Part shown: piece by piece, positions 8,525 to 15,685 of the stretch
Position numbering within the stretch: the first letter of the stretch is position 1
Layout: every line of letters begins with the position of its first letter
Assembly: GCF_020404845.1 (NCBI RefSeq)
Contig: NZ_JAIOJZ010000015.1
Span: 62,001 to 126,000, forward strand
Length of the DNA: 64,000 nt
Source of the DNA: Streptomyces hyderabadensis
GTDB taxonomy: Bacteria > Actinomycetota > Actinomycetes > Streptomycetales > Streptomycetaceae
Reading direction: 5' to 3'
Notes under the pieces: model-generated
The model's database searches: none
What the model saw: the letters and a program-made list of their open reading frames with translations, nothing else
Told to the model about the DNA's origin: nothing
Made by a program: the position numbers and the translations under genes

Positions 8525-9031
8525 GTGTGTGTGATCCGTTTCGGCGGTTCCGGTGAGGACCGGGGGAGTGGACCGGGTGACGGCCCGCGGGCTGCTGCGC
8601 TGGAGATCGCCGATGCCGTGGACGTTCTGGCGGCCTTGTGGTCGTTGGCGGCCCATAAGGTGACCCTCCGGCTGTCGGTGCACCAGTTCCGGGCGTTGCA
8701 CGTCGTGCAAGCCGCGCCGGGGATGAATCTGACGGCACTGGCGGAACGGCTGGCCATCACGCTCCCGACGGCCAGCCGGCTGTGCGACCGTTTGGAGGCG
8801 GCCGGTCTCCTGGAGCGGGCCCCGCACCCGCGGAATCGGCGGGAGGTGCGGCTGGGTGTCACCGCACAGGGGCGGCAGGTGCTGGACGATGTAGCGCGGC
8901 GGCGGGCGCAGGATCTCGCTGCGGTGCTGACGGTGATGAGACCGGAGGATCGGACGGCGCTGAGCGGAGGGCTGAGGGCCTTCCTGGCCGCGCATGAGAG
9001 TGCCTTGCAGGAGCCTGCAGACGATCAGTAG
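8525..9031 (+). CDS. MarR-family transcriptional regulator (paralogue)
   Basis: About 168 residues from GTG 8525 (GTG 8531 is an alternative; GAGAG lies just upstream). The winged helix reads NLTALAERLAITLPTASRLCDRL, then LLERAPHPRNRREVRLGV, nearly the same framework as the MarR protein at 7187. The flanking helices form a dimerisation domain. It is convergent with the rsb operon, whose last gene ends at 9091. The duplication of two MarR genes around this operon, plus shared TTGTC palindromes, suggests both regulate the island. The ligand is unknown. Confidence 0.82.
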   Translation: MCVIRFGGSGEDRGSGPGDGPRAAALEIADAVDVLAALWSLAAHKVTLRLSVHQFRALHVVQAAPGMNLTALAERLAITLPTASRLCDRLEAAGLLERAPHPRNRREVRLGVTAQGRQVLDDVARRRAQDLAAVLTVMRPEDRTALSGGLRAFLAAHESALQEPADDQ

Positions 9032-9090
9032 CGGCCGGTCAGGCAAGAGGCAACGCGGCGCGGAGCTGGCCTTCGGCCGTACACGTGGGG

Positions 9091-10908
9091 TCAGGAGCAG
9101 TCACGGTGGTCACCCTCTCCCCTTGCGGACTCCACGCTCTCGAGGACAGGGCCCCTTCCGGATGGGCGAGAGTGTTTCGCGGGCTGCTGCGGCATGGCGG
9201 GCTGACACTCCGGACTACTGGTGCGGCACAGCAGCATGCACACGTCGTCGTCGCGTTCGCAGTCGTGCAGCAGCGGTTTGAGCAGAGCATCGGCCGCGTC
9301 GTCCAGGTTCTGCAGGTCTGCGGTGCTCAGTGCGGCCAGAGCCTGGGCGAGGCGGTCTATGCCCGGATCGATGCCCTGCGCGCGTCGTTCGACCAGACCA
9401 TCGGTGTACAGGGCGAGCGTCGAGCCGGAGGGTACGTGGGCGGCATGCTCCGGGTAGGTGGCGTCCAGGGGGATCCCGAGCATGGCGCCCGGTGTCCCCT
9501 CCAGGGAACGGACGGTGCCGTCGGGGGTGCGCAGGATGGCCGGCGGGTGGCCCGCTGCGGCCCACACCACGGTCGGATCGCCGGGACGGAAGCGGGCGAT
9601 CAGCGCGGTGGCGTACAGGTCCGGCTGCTGGTGGCGCAGCATGCGGTGCAGCCGGGTGAGGATCTGTCCGGGGCTGTCGCCTTCGACGGCGTAGGCGCGC
9701 AGGGCGGTGCGCAGTTGGCCCATCAGCACGGCGGCGTGCAGTCCGTGTCCGGTGACGTCTCCTATCACGGCAAGCATGCTCCCGTCGGGCTGTCGGAAGG
9801 CGTCGTACCAGTCGCCGCCGATGTTCAGTCCATAGGTGGCGGGCAGGTAGCGGGCGGCCAGGCGCAGGTCGCTGGTGGCGGGCAGGTCGGTGAGCTGGGC
9901 GTGCTGGAGGGCTTCGGCGATGTCACGGTGCTGGGTGTAGCTGCGGGCGTTGGCCAGGGCGGTGGCCACCCGCCGGGCCAGTTCGACCAGCATGACGCAC
10001 ACGTCCGGGTCGAAGCCGTCGTCGGGCGCGGTGAGCGTGACGACGCCGAGTGCGCGGCGTGCGGTGAGCGGAATGCACAGCAGCGGCCGGTCGGGAGCGA
10101 GGGCGGAAGACGGCAGGTCGTCGACGCCCGGCAGGCCACCGGGGTGGGCCGCGGCGTGCTGGGGCCGTCCGCTGCGGGCTGCGACCACGGCCGCGGCCGG
10201 ACGGACGCCGTGGCCGAAGATCTCGTTGTCGAAGAGCCAGACCTCCACGTGGCTGGCGTAGTCAGGAACCAGAAGTTCGGGCAGCCGGCGCATGATGTCC
10301 GACGGATCGAGCGAGGCGGTCACCGTGTCGCTCGCGTCGGCCAGGAAGGTCAGCAGCTGCCGTGCCCGTTCGGCGTCGGCCCGGGCGGAGCGCTCGGCGG
10401 CGAGCAACTCCTCCTGGATCCGGGCGGCGGACTCAAGATCGGCATGCAGAGCCAGCACGCCCTGATTCGTCTGGTGCAGTTCCTCCCGGTGGAAGCGGAC
10501 CAGTTCCTGCTTCTCCTCCAGTCTTTCCACCACCTCGGCCAGGTCGTCGTCCGCAGCCAGCAGAGCCTCGGCCAGGTCCCGAGTCAGCGGCCGTCCTGGA
10601 AGCCGGCGCACCGGTGCACAGCAGGACACAGTGATCTGCCAGGAAGCGGCGTCGGCGGGCTCGTCGGCTGGTTGCACGACGATCCGCGTCCGCCGGTCCT
10701 CGCCCGGGCAGTCGTGCACGGCCAGGGTGAGATCGGCACCGCCCTGGCGCAGACACTGCCGCAGCCGGGCGGTCACCGCGATCAGGAAACGTGCGCGCTC
10801 GAGCGGCGAAACGCCGGCGTCGGCGGTGAGCCGGGCCGCGACGATCCGTGCCCGGGCCGCGTCGGCAGCCGACACGATGTGCCAGACGTCATGCAGAGGA
10901 GGGGCCAT
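9091..10908 (-). CDS. GAF-PP2C (SpoIIE/RsbU-type) serine phosphatase
   Basis: A 605-residue cytosolic phosphatase, last gene of the stressosome operon. Residues 1-110 resemble a worn HATPase-type module, residues 130-195 form a coiled coil (many Glu, Leu and Arg), residues 200-340 a GAF-like sensor, and residues 355-560 the PP2C/SpoIIE domain. Metal-binding acids are intact in NIGGDWYDAF, VIGDVTGHG, LYTDGLVE and ERDDDVCMLL. The family dephosphorylates STAS-domain anti-anti-sigma factors and so releases sigma factors after stress. In Bacillus, RsbT released from the stressosome activates RsbU. Here rsbT and this phosphatase share an operon, so the same link is likely. The start at 10908 overlaps the upstream gene by 20 bases. 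Confidence 0.85.
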   Translation of the reverse strand: MAPPLHDVWHIVSAADAARARIVAARLTADAGVSPLERARFLIAVTARLRQCLRQGGADLTLAVHDCPGEDRRTRIVVQPADEPADAASWQITVSCCAPVRRLPGRPLTRDLAEALLAADDDLAEVVERLEEKQELVRFHREELHQTNQGVLALHADLESAARIQEELLAAERSARADAERARQLLTFLADASDTVTASLDPSDIMRRLPELLVPDYASHVEVWLFDNEIFGHGVRPAAAVVAARSGRPQHAAAHPGGLPGVDDLPSSALAPDRPLLCIPLTARRALGVVTLTAPDDGFDPDVCVMLVELARRVATALANARSYTQHRDIAEALQHAQLTDLPATSDLRLAARYLPATYGLNIGGDWYDAFRQPDGSMLAVIGDVTGHGLHAAVLMGQLRTALRAYAVEGDSPGQILTRLHRMLRHQQPDLYATALIARFRPGDPTVVWAAAGHPPAILRTPDGTVRSLEGTPGAMLGIPLDATYPEHAAHVPSGSTLALYTDGLVERRAQGIDPGIDRLAQALAALSTADLQNLDDAADALLKPLLHDCERDDDVCMLLCRTSSPECQPAMPQQPAKHSRPSGRGPVLESVESARGEGDHRDCS

Positions 10909-11758
10909 GAGCGCTCCTGCGGAGGATGGGGGCCACTACAGTCACGCTGGTGTCGTCGCGTACCGGAAGAGCGGGGCTGCCGGCATCGCGCAGGCGGGCC
11001 CCGATGTTGCCGACGCCGGCAAAGCGGAGTCGGCGGGTGCCGGCGTCCAGCTGGGTGATGGCAGCGGCCGCGCCCCCGGTGGGACACAGCGCGGTGTGCA
11101 GACGACGAAGGATCTCCGCCGGCGGAAGATGCGCCGTGCGGTGCAACTCGTCCACGGCCACAGCGCACGCGTGAGTGGCTTTGGGCCCGTGGCCGAGTCC
11201 GTCGGCGTGCAGCAGCGTCAACCGGGACCCGTGGCGCGCCCAGGTCACAGCATCGCCGGAGTGCTCGCCGTGGGCCAGGGGCACATTGACGGCGCCGACG
11301 GTCACGCCCAGGGCGGCGGCGGACTGCTGCCTGACGGCGGGGTGCTGGTCGACGCGCGCCAGGGCGACGGTGCCGCGGCCTGCGGTGCTGTGCAGGCCGA
11401 AGGCGGAGGATATACGCAGGCAGGTGCCCAGTCCCGCACCGAGGGAGCCCGGCGCCGTGGTGTAGCCATCGCGCAGGGCGGCCGCAACGTCGGGCATGCC
11501 AGAGCCGTGGTCGAGAGCGCAGAGCTGGACCGAGATCTCTCGGTCACCGGCCCTTTCGGCGCGCTCGACAAGGTTGATCAGCACACGGCCGCCACCGGCG
11601 TGCTCGAGCAGGTCGGTGGCCAGTCCGGCGACCACCAACGCGGTGTTCGCGGTGCGGTGCGAGGTGAAGCCGGCCAGCGCGGAGGCTGCTTCTGCCGCCA
11701 CCCGGGCATCGCGCAGGCGGGTGGAGTCGTGGATGGGGATGTCCCATACGCGGCTCAC
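10889..11758 (-). CDS. RsbX-like ATPase/phosphatase hybrid, apparently shortened
   Basis: A 289-residue protein. The first half is an RsbT/RsbW-like ATPase remnant (SVQLCALDHGSGMPD, GSLGAGLGTCLRIS). The second half is an RsbX/SpoIIE-like PP2C domain (LLHADGLGHGPKATHA, RLRFAGVGNIGARL). Relatives I know of carry roughly 70 more residues between GNIG and the final RDD-x-T-V strand, including an HSDG-type motif. Here GNIGARLRDAG runs almost directly into VRDDTSVTVV. An internal deletion is the simplest reading, and the phosphatase may be inactive or altered. It overlaps rsbT (11755) by four bases and the next gene by 20, inside a tight operon. Confidence 0.7.
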   Translation of the reverse strand: MSRVWDIPIHDSTRLRDARVAAEAASALAGFTSHRTANTALVVAGLATDLLEHAGGGRVLINLVERAERAGDREISVQLCALDHGSGMPDVAAALRDGYTTAPGSLGAGLGTCLRISSAFGLHSTAGRGTVALARVDQHPAVRQQSAAALGVTVGAVNVPLAHGEHSGDAVTWARHGSRLTLLHADGLGHGPKATHACAVAVDELHRTAHLPPAEILRRLHTALCPTGGAAAAITQLDAGTRRLRFAGVGNIGARLRDAGSPALPVRDDTSVTVVAPILRRSAHGPSSA

Positions 11759-12201
11759 GTCGCCTCCGGTCGCGCGGAGGGAACGACGGTGGCCCAGGCA
11801 GTGATCGTGACGGTGGTGCCGCGGCCGGGGCAGGTGTCGAGGAGGAACTCGTGCACCAGCCGCTTGGCGCCGCTCAGGCCCAGCCCCAGGCCGCCACCGC
11901 TGGTGTAGCCGTCGGCCATTGCCTGCTCGACATTGCGGATACCGGGGCCGCTGTCGACGAAGGAGAGCCGCAGTCCGGGGGCGGTGCCCTGGGGACAGGG
12001 GGTGATCTCCATGTACCCGCCGCCCCCGTGGATGAGGGTGTTGCGAGCCAGTTCACTGGCCGCGGTGATCAGTTTCGTCTGTTGCACGAGACTGAACCCG
12101 AGCCCGGCCGCGGCCTGGCGTACCTGTTGACGGACCCAGGCCAGGTCGGTGTCCGACCCGATGGCCACGCGGGCGGCGGTGACGTCACGGGAGGCCGGCA
12201 T
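11755..12201 (-). CDS. rsbT: Anti-sigma regulatory kinase RsbT
   Basis: A 148-residue HATPase-type Ser/Thr kinase. Motifs are the N-box SELARNTLIHGGGG, the G1 box FVDSGPGI and the G2 region GGGLGLGLSGAKRL. The length and the order next to rsbS and rsbR fit RsbT, which phosphorylates RsbR and RsbS in the stressosome and then activates an RsbU-type phosphatase. ATG 12201 was preferred because AGGAGG ends six bases upstream. A GTG directly before it is too close. The reading frame starts inside the end of rsbS (17-base overlap), showing translational coupling. Confidence 0.9.
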   Translation of the reverse strand: MPASRDVTAARVAIGSDTDLAWVRQQVRQAAAGLGFSLVQQTKLITAASELARNTLIHGGGGYMEITPCPQGTAPGLRLSFVDSGPGIRNVEQAMADGYTSGGGLGLGLSGAKRLVHEFLLDTCPGRGTTVTITAWATVVPSARPEAT

Positions 12202-12622
12202 CACGCGCCTCCTTCCTTTCCGCCGGAACCGACACAGCGGCCAACTGTGGAGCAGTGGCCAGCATGTCCAGGGCTCGTTCGGTGTCCAGAGCGGTGACCA
12301 GTCCGGGCAGGGTGAGACCGAGTTCGACCATGGTGATCGCCACCGCCGGTCGCATGCCGACCAGTACGGTGCGCACCGCCATGAGCCGGGCGCCGGCCGC
12401 GATGTCCGACAGAACCCGACCCAGGAACGAGTCGACGATGTCCACTCCGGAGATGTCGATCACGACGCCGGAGACGGTGCTGCGGGCGATGCGCTGGGCG
12501 ATGTCCTGCTGCAGTTGCTCGGCCATGCCGTCGTGCAGCTCGCCCTGCAGGGTCACCAGCAGAACGTCCCCCAGTGCCAAGACCGGCACCGCGAGCGGGT
12601 GGCCGGCGGCGGCGCGGTTCAC
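12185..12622 (-). CDS. rsbS: Stressosome STAS-domain protein RsbS
   Basis: A 145-residue single STAS-domain protein, antagonist of RsbT in the stressosome. It shows VPVLALGDVLLVTLQGEL, then VVIDISGVDIVDSFLGRVL. The Ser of VDSF corresponds to the Ser phosphorylated by RsbT in Bacillus RsbS. The segment VGMRPAVAITMVELGL completes the domain. The GTG at 12622 overlaps the rsbR stop in a GTGA junction, and the C-terminus runs 17 bases into rsbT. It has about 25 extra C-terminal residues compared with the compact Bacillus form. Confidence 0.9.
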   Translation of the reverse strand: MNRAAAGHPLAVPVLALGDVLLVTLQGELHDGMAEQLQQDIAQRIARSTVSGVVIDISGVDIVDSFLGRVLSDIAAGARLMAVRTVLVGMRPAVAITMVELGLTLPGLVTALDTERALDMLATAPQLAAVSVPAERKEARDAGLP

Positions 12623-13512
12623 CGCGTGCTCGCTCTCGCCATCCTGTGGGCGGAAACTTCGATGCCCTGCTGGGCGAGCGCATAGGCAAGGGCATCCGCC
12701 AGGCCGGCGCGCGTGAGAATCGTTCCCAGGTCGATGCCGAGGTGCACGATGGTCTGCGCGATCGCAGGCCGGATGCCGGAGACGATGCACTCGGCCCCCA
12801 TGAGCCGGGCGGCGGCCACCGTCTTCATCAGGTGCTGGGCGACCAGGGAATCGACCGTGGGAACGCCGGTGATGTCCAAGATGGCGTACTGGGCGCGCTG
12901 CGCGACGATCGCCTCCAGCAGGCTCTCCATGACGACCTGGCTGCGGGCGCTGTCCAGAGTCCCGATCAGGGGAACGGCGACGATGCCCTCCCACAGTTTG
13001 ATGACGGGAGTCGCCACCTCCAGCAGTTGCAGACGCTGTCGGGCGATGAGCTCCTCACCCGCGCTCAGTGCCGTCTCCATGACCACCAGGCGCAAGCTGC
13101 CCATGAGCACGGTCAGAGCAAGGACACCCTCCTGCGCTGTGGCCTCGGAGGAATCCGTGAACTCGCCGCGCAGCAGCTCGACGACGGGAGCACGCAAGGC
13201 GGCGACCTCCTCCGAGATCTGGGCCGGGGTGAAACCGGCGCGGGCCCGGGAGGCGGCCATCCTGCCCAGCTGATCACGCACGGTGCCGAATGCGGGGGCG
13301 GCGATGTCCTCCGGCCGCCCCGACAGCGCCACATCGGCCAGCGCATCCACCACGGCCTTGCACGCCTCGACGGCCTCTTCCCGTGAAAGCGTGAACACCG
13401 TCCGGAACAGTGAGGCGTCTGCCCAGCGCTGAGCGATCTGCTCACGGCGCCTCTGAAGGAAGCTACACACCTGCGCTGCCGCAGCTTCGTTCGCCCCGAC
13501 CTGGTCTGTCAC
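12619..13512 (-). CDS. rsbR: Stressosome sensor RsbR
   Basis: A 297-residue protein with an N-terminal helical sensor domain of the non-haem globin type seen in RsbR (residues about 10-150) and a C-terminal STAS domain (165-280). In the STAS domain, ILDITGVPTVDS and VSGIRPAIAQT contain the positions matching the two RsbT-phosphorylated Thr residues of Bacillus RsbRA. The first is Ser here and the second is Thr. RsbR and RsbS build the stressosome and hold RsbT until stress. The GTG start at 13512 follows GAGGGAG by eight bases. It is the first gene of the operon, with a palindromic operator about 60 bases upstream. Confidence 0.9.
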   Translation of the reverse strand: MTDQVGANEAAAAQVCSFLQRRREQIAQRWADASLFRTVFTLSREEAVEACKAVVDALADVALSGRPEDIAAPAFGTVRDQLGRMAASRARAGFTPAQISEEVAALRAPVVELLRGEFTDSSEATAQEGVLALTVLMGSLRLVVMETALSAGEELIARQRLQLLEVATPVIKLWEGIVAVPLIGTLDSARSQVVMESLLEAIVAQRAQYAILDITGVPTVDSLVAQHLMKTVAAARLMGAECIVSGIRPAIAQTIVHLGIDLGTILTRAGLADALAYALAQQGIEVSAHRMARASTR

Positions 13513-13568
13513 CGAGCTGTCTCCCTCTGTACGGCGCCGCCGCGGCCGTGCGACCGCCCCACCATCTG

Positions 13569-13596
13569 CTAATTATTGTCGGATGGCAAATATTAG
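13569..13596. promoter_or_regulatory. 28-bp imperfect palindrome upstream of the rsbR operon
   Basis: Outer arms CTAAT (13569-13573) and ATTAG (13592-13596) enclose the core TTGTCGGATGGCAA (13576-13589). It is AT-rich against a GC-rich background and lies 57 bases upstream of the rsbR GTG. The core has the same layout as TTGTCAAATGACAA at 7810. A MarR-type operator overlapping the rsbR promoter is the likely reading. Confidence 0.6.
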
Positions 13597-13662
13597 AGGT
13601 TGAGGGAGTGCGCGAACAACCATGTGATCGCAAGTCCGGTAGGGCCCTTCACCTGCCGCGCC

Positions 13663-13923
13663 TCAGCGCCCGTGCCCGGTCAGTTCCCGCAGGATGGCAC
13701 GCGGGACCTCCATGGCGAGGAGTCGCAGCTGGACGCCGAAGACGACCCGCTCCACTGTCTCGCCCCGCAGCCGCAACAGGCCCGGCGAACCGGCATCCGC
13801 CACCCTGGCGTGCCCCGAACCGAGTTCGACGTCGAGCATCAGCACCGAGTGCTGCGCGAGCCCGAGCGGGATCGTCGCCGGGCGACTGAGACTGGCAGCG
13901 GAGGGCAGCAGGGACGCTAGCAT
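13663..13923 (-). pseudogene. Decayed fragment of a SpoIIE/PP2C phosphatase
   Basis: The minus-strand translation shows pieces of the same phosphatase type as at 5888-7050: ASLL, then SVLMLDVELGSGHARVADAG and PGLLRLRGETVERV, and at the very end EVPRAILRELTG before a stop at 13663. The intact relative has SVLMFDFELATG, LRLRGGSVERI and EVPRAILRELTG in the same order but with long stretches between them that are missing here. No start codon or N-terminal half remains. It is a deletion-riddled remnant, which implies a former duplication of this phosphatase on the two sides of the island. Confidence 0.7.
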
Positions 13924-13966
13924 CAGTGCACCCGCTGAGGTCCTATCGAGAAGGCGATTCCGCGCG

Positions 13967-14389
13967 ATGGCCGATGACGCATACCTGTTTCTTCTTCCCG
14001 ACCGCCACCCTCGGCTGGGGGCCGCCCTGGCTGCAGTCGGAACCCTGGAGTGTGCGGAAACACCGGCCGTCCTGGGATGGCTGCATGCCCATGGGGTATC
14101 GGCCTCGTCCGAGCAGGTCAGAATCCTCCCGGTTGATGCCCAGGCGTTCATCCCCGAGAACGCGGAGCGCCTGCCCGTGCCGCTGAGCGAGGATGAAGCG
14201 CTGAGGGTCCAGCAGGAGTGCGCACCCCAGGCCGTCACGGACGTGGAAAGCGAGTTGCTGGAATTCCGGGAGACGACTCAAGACTGGGAAGCTCTCGTCC
14301 ATCGAGCTCTGACGGCGGGCATCCCCGCTCCGCGCATCGCACAGCTGACCGGTCTCGACCCTCAGGACATCGGCCGCCTGACACTGTGA
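13967..14389 (+). CDS. Hypothetical protein, possible C-terminal helix-turn-helix
   Basis: A 140-residue soluble protein from ATG 13967 (GAGAAGG about 11 bases upstream). I do not recognise the family. The N-terminal part MADDAYLFLLPDRHP is compact and hydrophobic, and the middle is acidic. The last 35 residues (WEALVHRALTAGIPAPRIAQLTGLD) have the helix-turn-helix spacing of small DNA-binding proteins: helix, Gly-Ile turn, and a second helix beginning PAPRIAQLTGL. The gene sits alone between a phosphatase remnant and an integrase remnant, so it may be cargo left by a mobile element. Confidence 0.65.
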   Translation: MADDAYLFLLPDRHPRLGAALAAVGTLECAETPAVLGWLHAHGVSASSEQVRILPVDAQAFIPENAERLPVPLSEDEALRVQQECAPQAVTDVESELLEFRETTQDWEALVHRALTAGIPAPRIAQLTGLDPQDIGRLTL

Positions 14390-14404
14390 GCCTTCGATGA
14401 CGCC

Positions 14405-14602
14405 TCAACCCGATCCCCAACATCGCTCTGCCCCGACCGGTATCACATACGGCACCTTGGTCAGTCGGTCGAGCGCCGCCTGCTGGGGTGAGTACCCGGC
14501 TTCCTCGCATTGCCGCCCAGCGGCATCGCGATGACGAATGGCGTACGGGTGGGCGCAGCGGTTCTGGCGGGCGTACGCGCAGCTCTTGAAGAAGCTGCCC
14601 AT
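14405..14602 (-). pseudogene. N-terminal remnant of a tyrosine-type integrase
   Basis: From ATG 14602 the minus strand encodes 65 residues. MGSFFKSCAYARQNRCAHPY followed by AIRHRDAAGRQCEEAGY and AALDRLTKV matches the arm-type DNA-binding N-terminus of actinomycete phage/ICE integrases (usual pattern: CARQxRCxHP, then RYRDAxGRQREExGY, then AALDRLT). After LTKV the match ends and the frame stops within 16 codons, so the core-binding and catalytic domains (about 300 residues) are missing. It is a clear footprint of a lost integrative element. Confidence 0.7.
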
Positions 14603-14720
14603 TCCGCGGACGAATTGGGTCGCCACGTACACGTCTGCTGACTCATGCTGGGAGTTTGCTGACCAACAGTCTCCGAGCATGGGCCTGACCTGCGGCCGCG
14701 TCGAACCAGGGGACGTGCGT

Positions 14721-14810
14721 CGGTCGCAGAAAGCCCGCGAGACGAATGTGGGGCCGCAGAAATCCCGCGAGGTGAATGCGCGGTCGCAGAAAGCCTGCGA
14801 AGTGCGTATG
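14721..14810. repeat. Three 30-bp tandem repeats
   Basis: Units 14721-14750, 14751-14780 and 14781-14810 share the core CGCAGAAA(G/T)CC(C/T)GCGA with no gaps between units. The period is a multiple of three, so a frame crossing it gives a 10-residue repeat in either direction, but no convincing gene covers it. It lies just beyond the integrase remnant. Confidence 0.85.
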
Positions 14811-14992
14811 CGTGCGGAACATGAGGCTGACGGCGCGGAGCTGCGGGCCGTGAACGGGACGACCGCCCCCGTCTCACATGTCGGGAGACCGGAAACACGC
14901 GCGCAGTACTCCGTTCACAAAAGGCGCTCCAGCAGAGGGAATTCGGACCCTGCCGTTTGACCCGCGAGGCGAATCCTGCCAATGTTTCGGTC

Positions 14993-15079
14993 ATGCCCAC
15001 CGGTAAGCGCCTTTTCGCACGACACCACGTGGATCTCGTCCGCGTGGCCAGCGCACTGTGTCGCGCCGGCCGTCCCTGA
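14993..15079 (+). CDS. Cys-containing regulatory leader peptide upstream of cysteine dioxygenase
   Basis: A 28-codon frame from ATG 14993 to TGA 15077-15079, 39 bases before the cysteine dioxygenase start. The product carries a basic start (MPTGKRLF), the core HHVDLVRVASALCR and a short tail. The pattern H-V-D-L-(L/V)-R-x-A-S-A-x-C-R is that of small actinobacterial leader peptides found ahead of sulfur-metabolism genes. In mycobacteria such Cys-containing upstream frames control downstream genes through cysteine-dependent ribosome stalling. No strong ribosome-binding site is visible, which may fit a weak leader. The inference is that Cys-tRNA supply tunes cysteine dioxygenase expression. Confidence 0.75.
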   Translation: MPTGKRLFARHHVDLVRVASALCRAGRP

Positions 15080-15118
15080 CGACCGACCGCACGACACGAC
15101 ACCTTGTGAGGCACCACC

Positions 15119-15685
15119 ATGACCGCGCCCCCGCGCACCGATGCACCCTCGCTCAGCCCCACCCAACTGGCCGAAACCGCGCGCCGCTTCGCCGGACGCA
15201 CCGCACTGTGGTCACCCCGGGTCCGGTTCACCGCCGAGGAGCGCTTCTATGCGCGCCTCGCCCGCACCCCCGCGTTCGAGATCTGGCTGCTGACCTGGCT
15301 GCCCGGCCAGGGCACCGAGATCCACGACCACGGCGGCTCCTCCGGCGCCTTCTGCGTGGTCCAGGGCGAGCTCACCGAACGGACCTTCACCACCCGCGCC
15401 GCCGGCCGCCCCAGCCCGTGGCGGCTGCCCACCGAGAGCATCCGCGCCTTCGGCCCCCGGCACATCCACGAGGTGCGCAACGACGGCGCCGCCCCGGCCG
15501 TCAGCATCCACGCCTACTCCCCGGCCCTGGCCACCATGTCGTACTACCGGCAGCTGCCCGGGCACGGCGGCATCGCGCTGGTCCGCACCAGCGCGGTCGA
15601 CGACGCCGACGGCCTCGACAGCCCCGACGGCCTCCTCGAACCGGACGGCCGCGAAGGCCTCCCCGGCCTGGGAGAGCCGGCCTGA
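15119..15685 (+). CDS. Cysteine dioxygenase (type I)
   Basis: A 188-residue cupin enzyme. The iron-binding first cupin motif is LTWLPGQGTEIHDHGGSSG (His-x-His near residues 65-67) and the third His lies in PRHIHEVRN (near residue 122). The family oxidises L-cysteine with O2 to cysteine sulfinate, whose breakdown releases sulfite. The segment SIHAYSPALATMSYY closes the barrel. The length matches the bacterial family (about 190). ATG 15119 starts nine bases after GTGAGG. It forms an operon with the following rhodanese (TGATG overlap), and its leader contains a Cys-codon peptide. With the TauE exporter and Rrf2 regulator nearby it defines a cysteine-catabolism region. Confidence 0.9.
   Translation: MTAPPRTDAPSLSPTQLAETARRFAGRTALWSPRVRFTAEERFYARLARTPAFEIWLLTWLPGQGTEIHDHGGSSGAFCVVQGELTERTFTTRAAGRPSPWRLPTESIRAFGPRHIHEVRNDGAAPAVSIHAYSPALATMSYYRQLPGHGGIALVRTSAVDDADGLDSPDGLLEPDGREGLPGLGEPA

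Noticed and set aside
13600..13920. Plus-strand frame opposite the phosphatase remnant
   Set aside because: It is the antisense of the decayed PP2C fragment; its residues are the reverse reading of the conserved LRLRG segment and carry no family signal.
14538..14960. Plus-strand frame across the 30-bp repeats giving 10-residue repeats
   Set aside because: Lacks a ribosome-binding site and runs antisense to the integrase remnant; the repeat alone is enough to keep a frame open.
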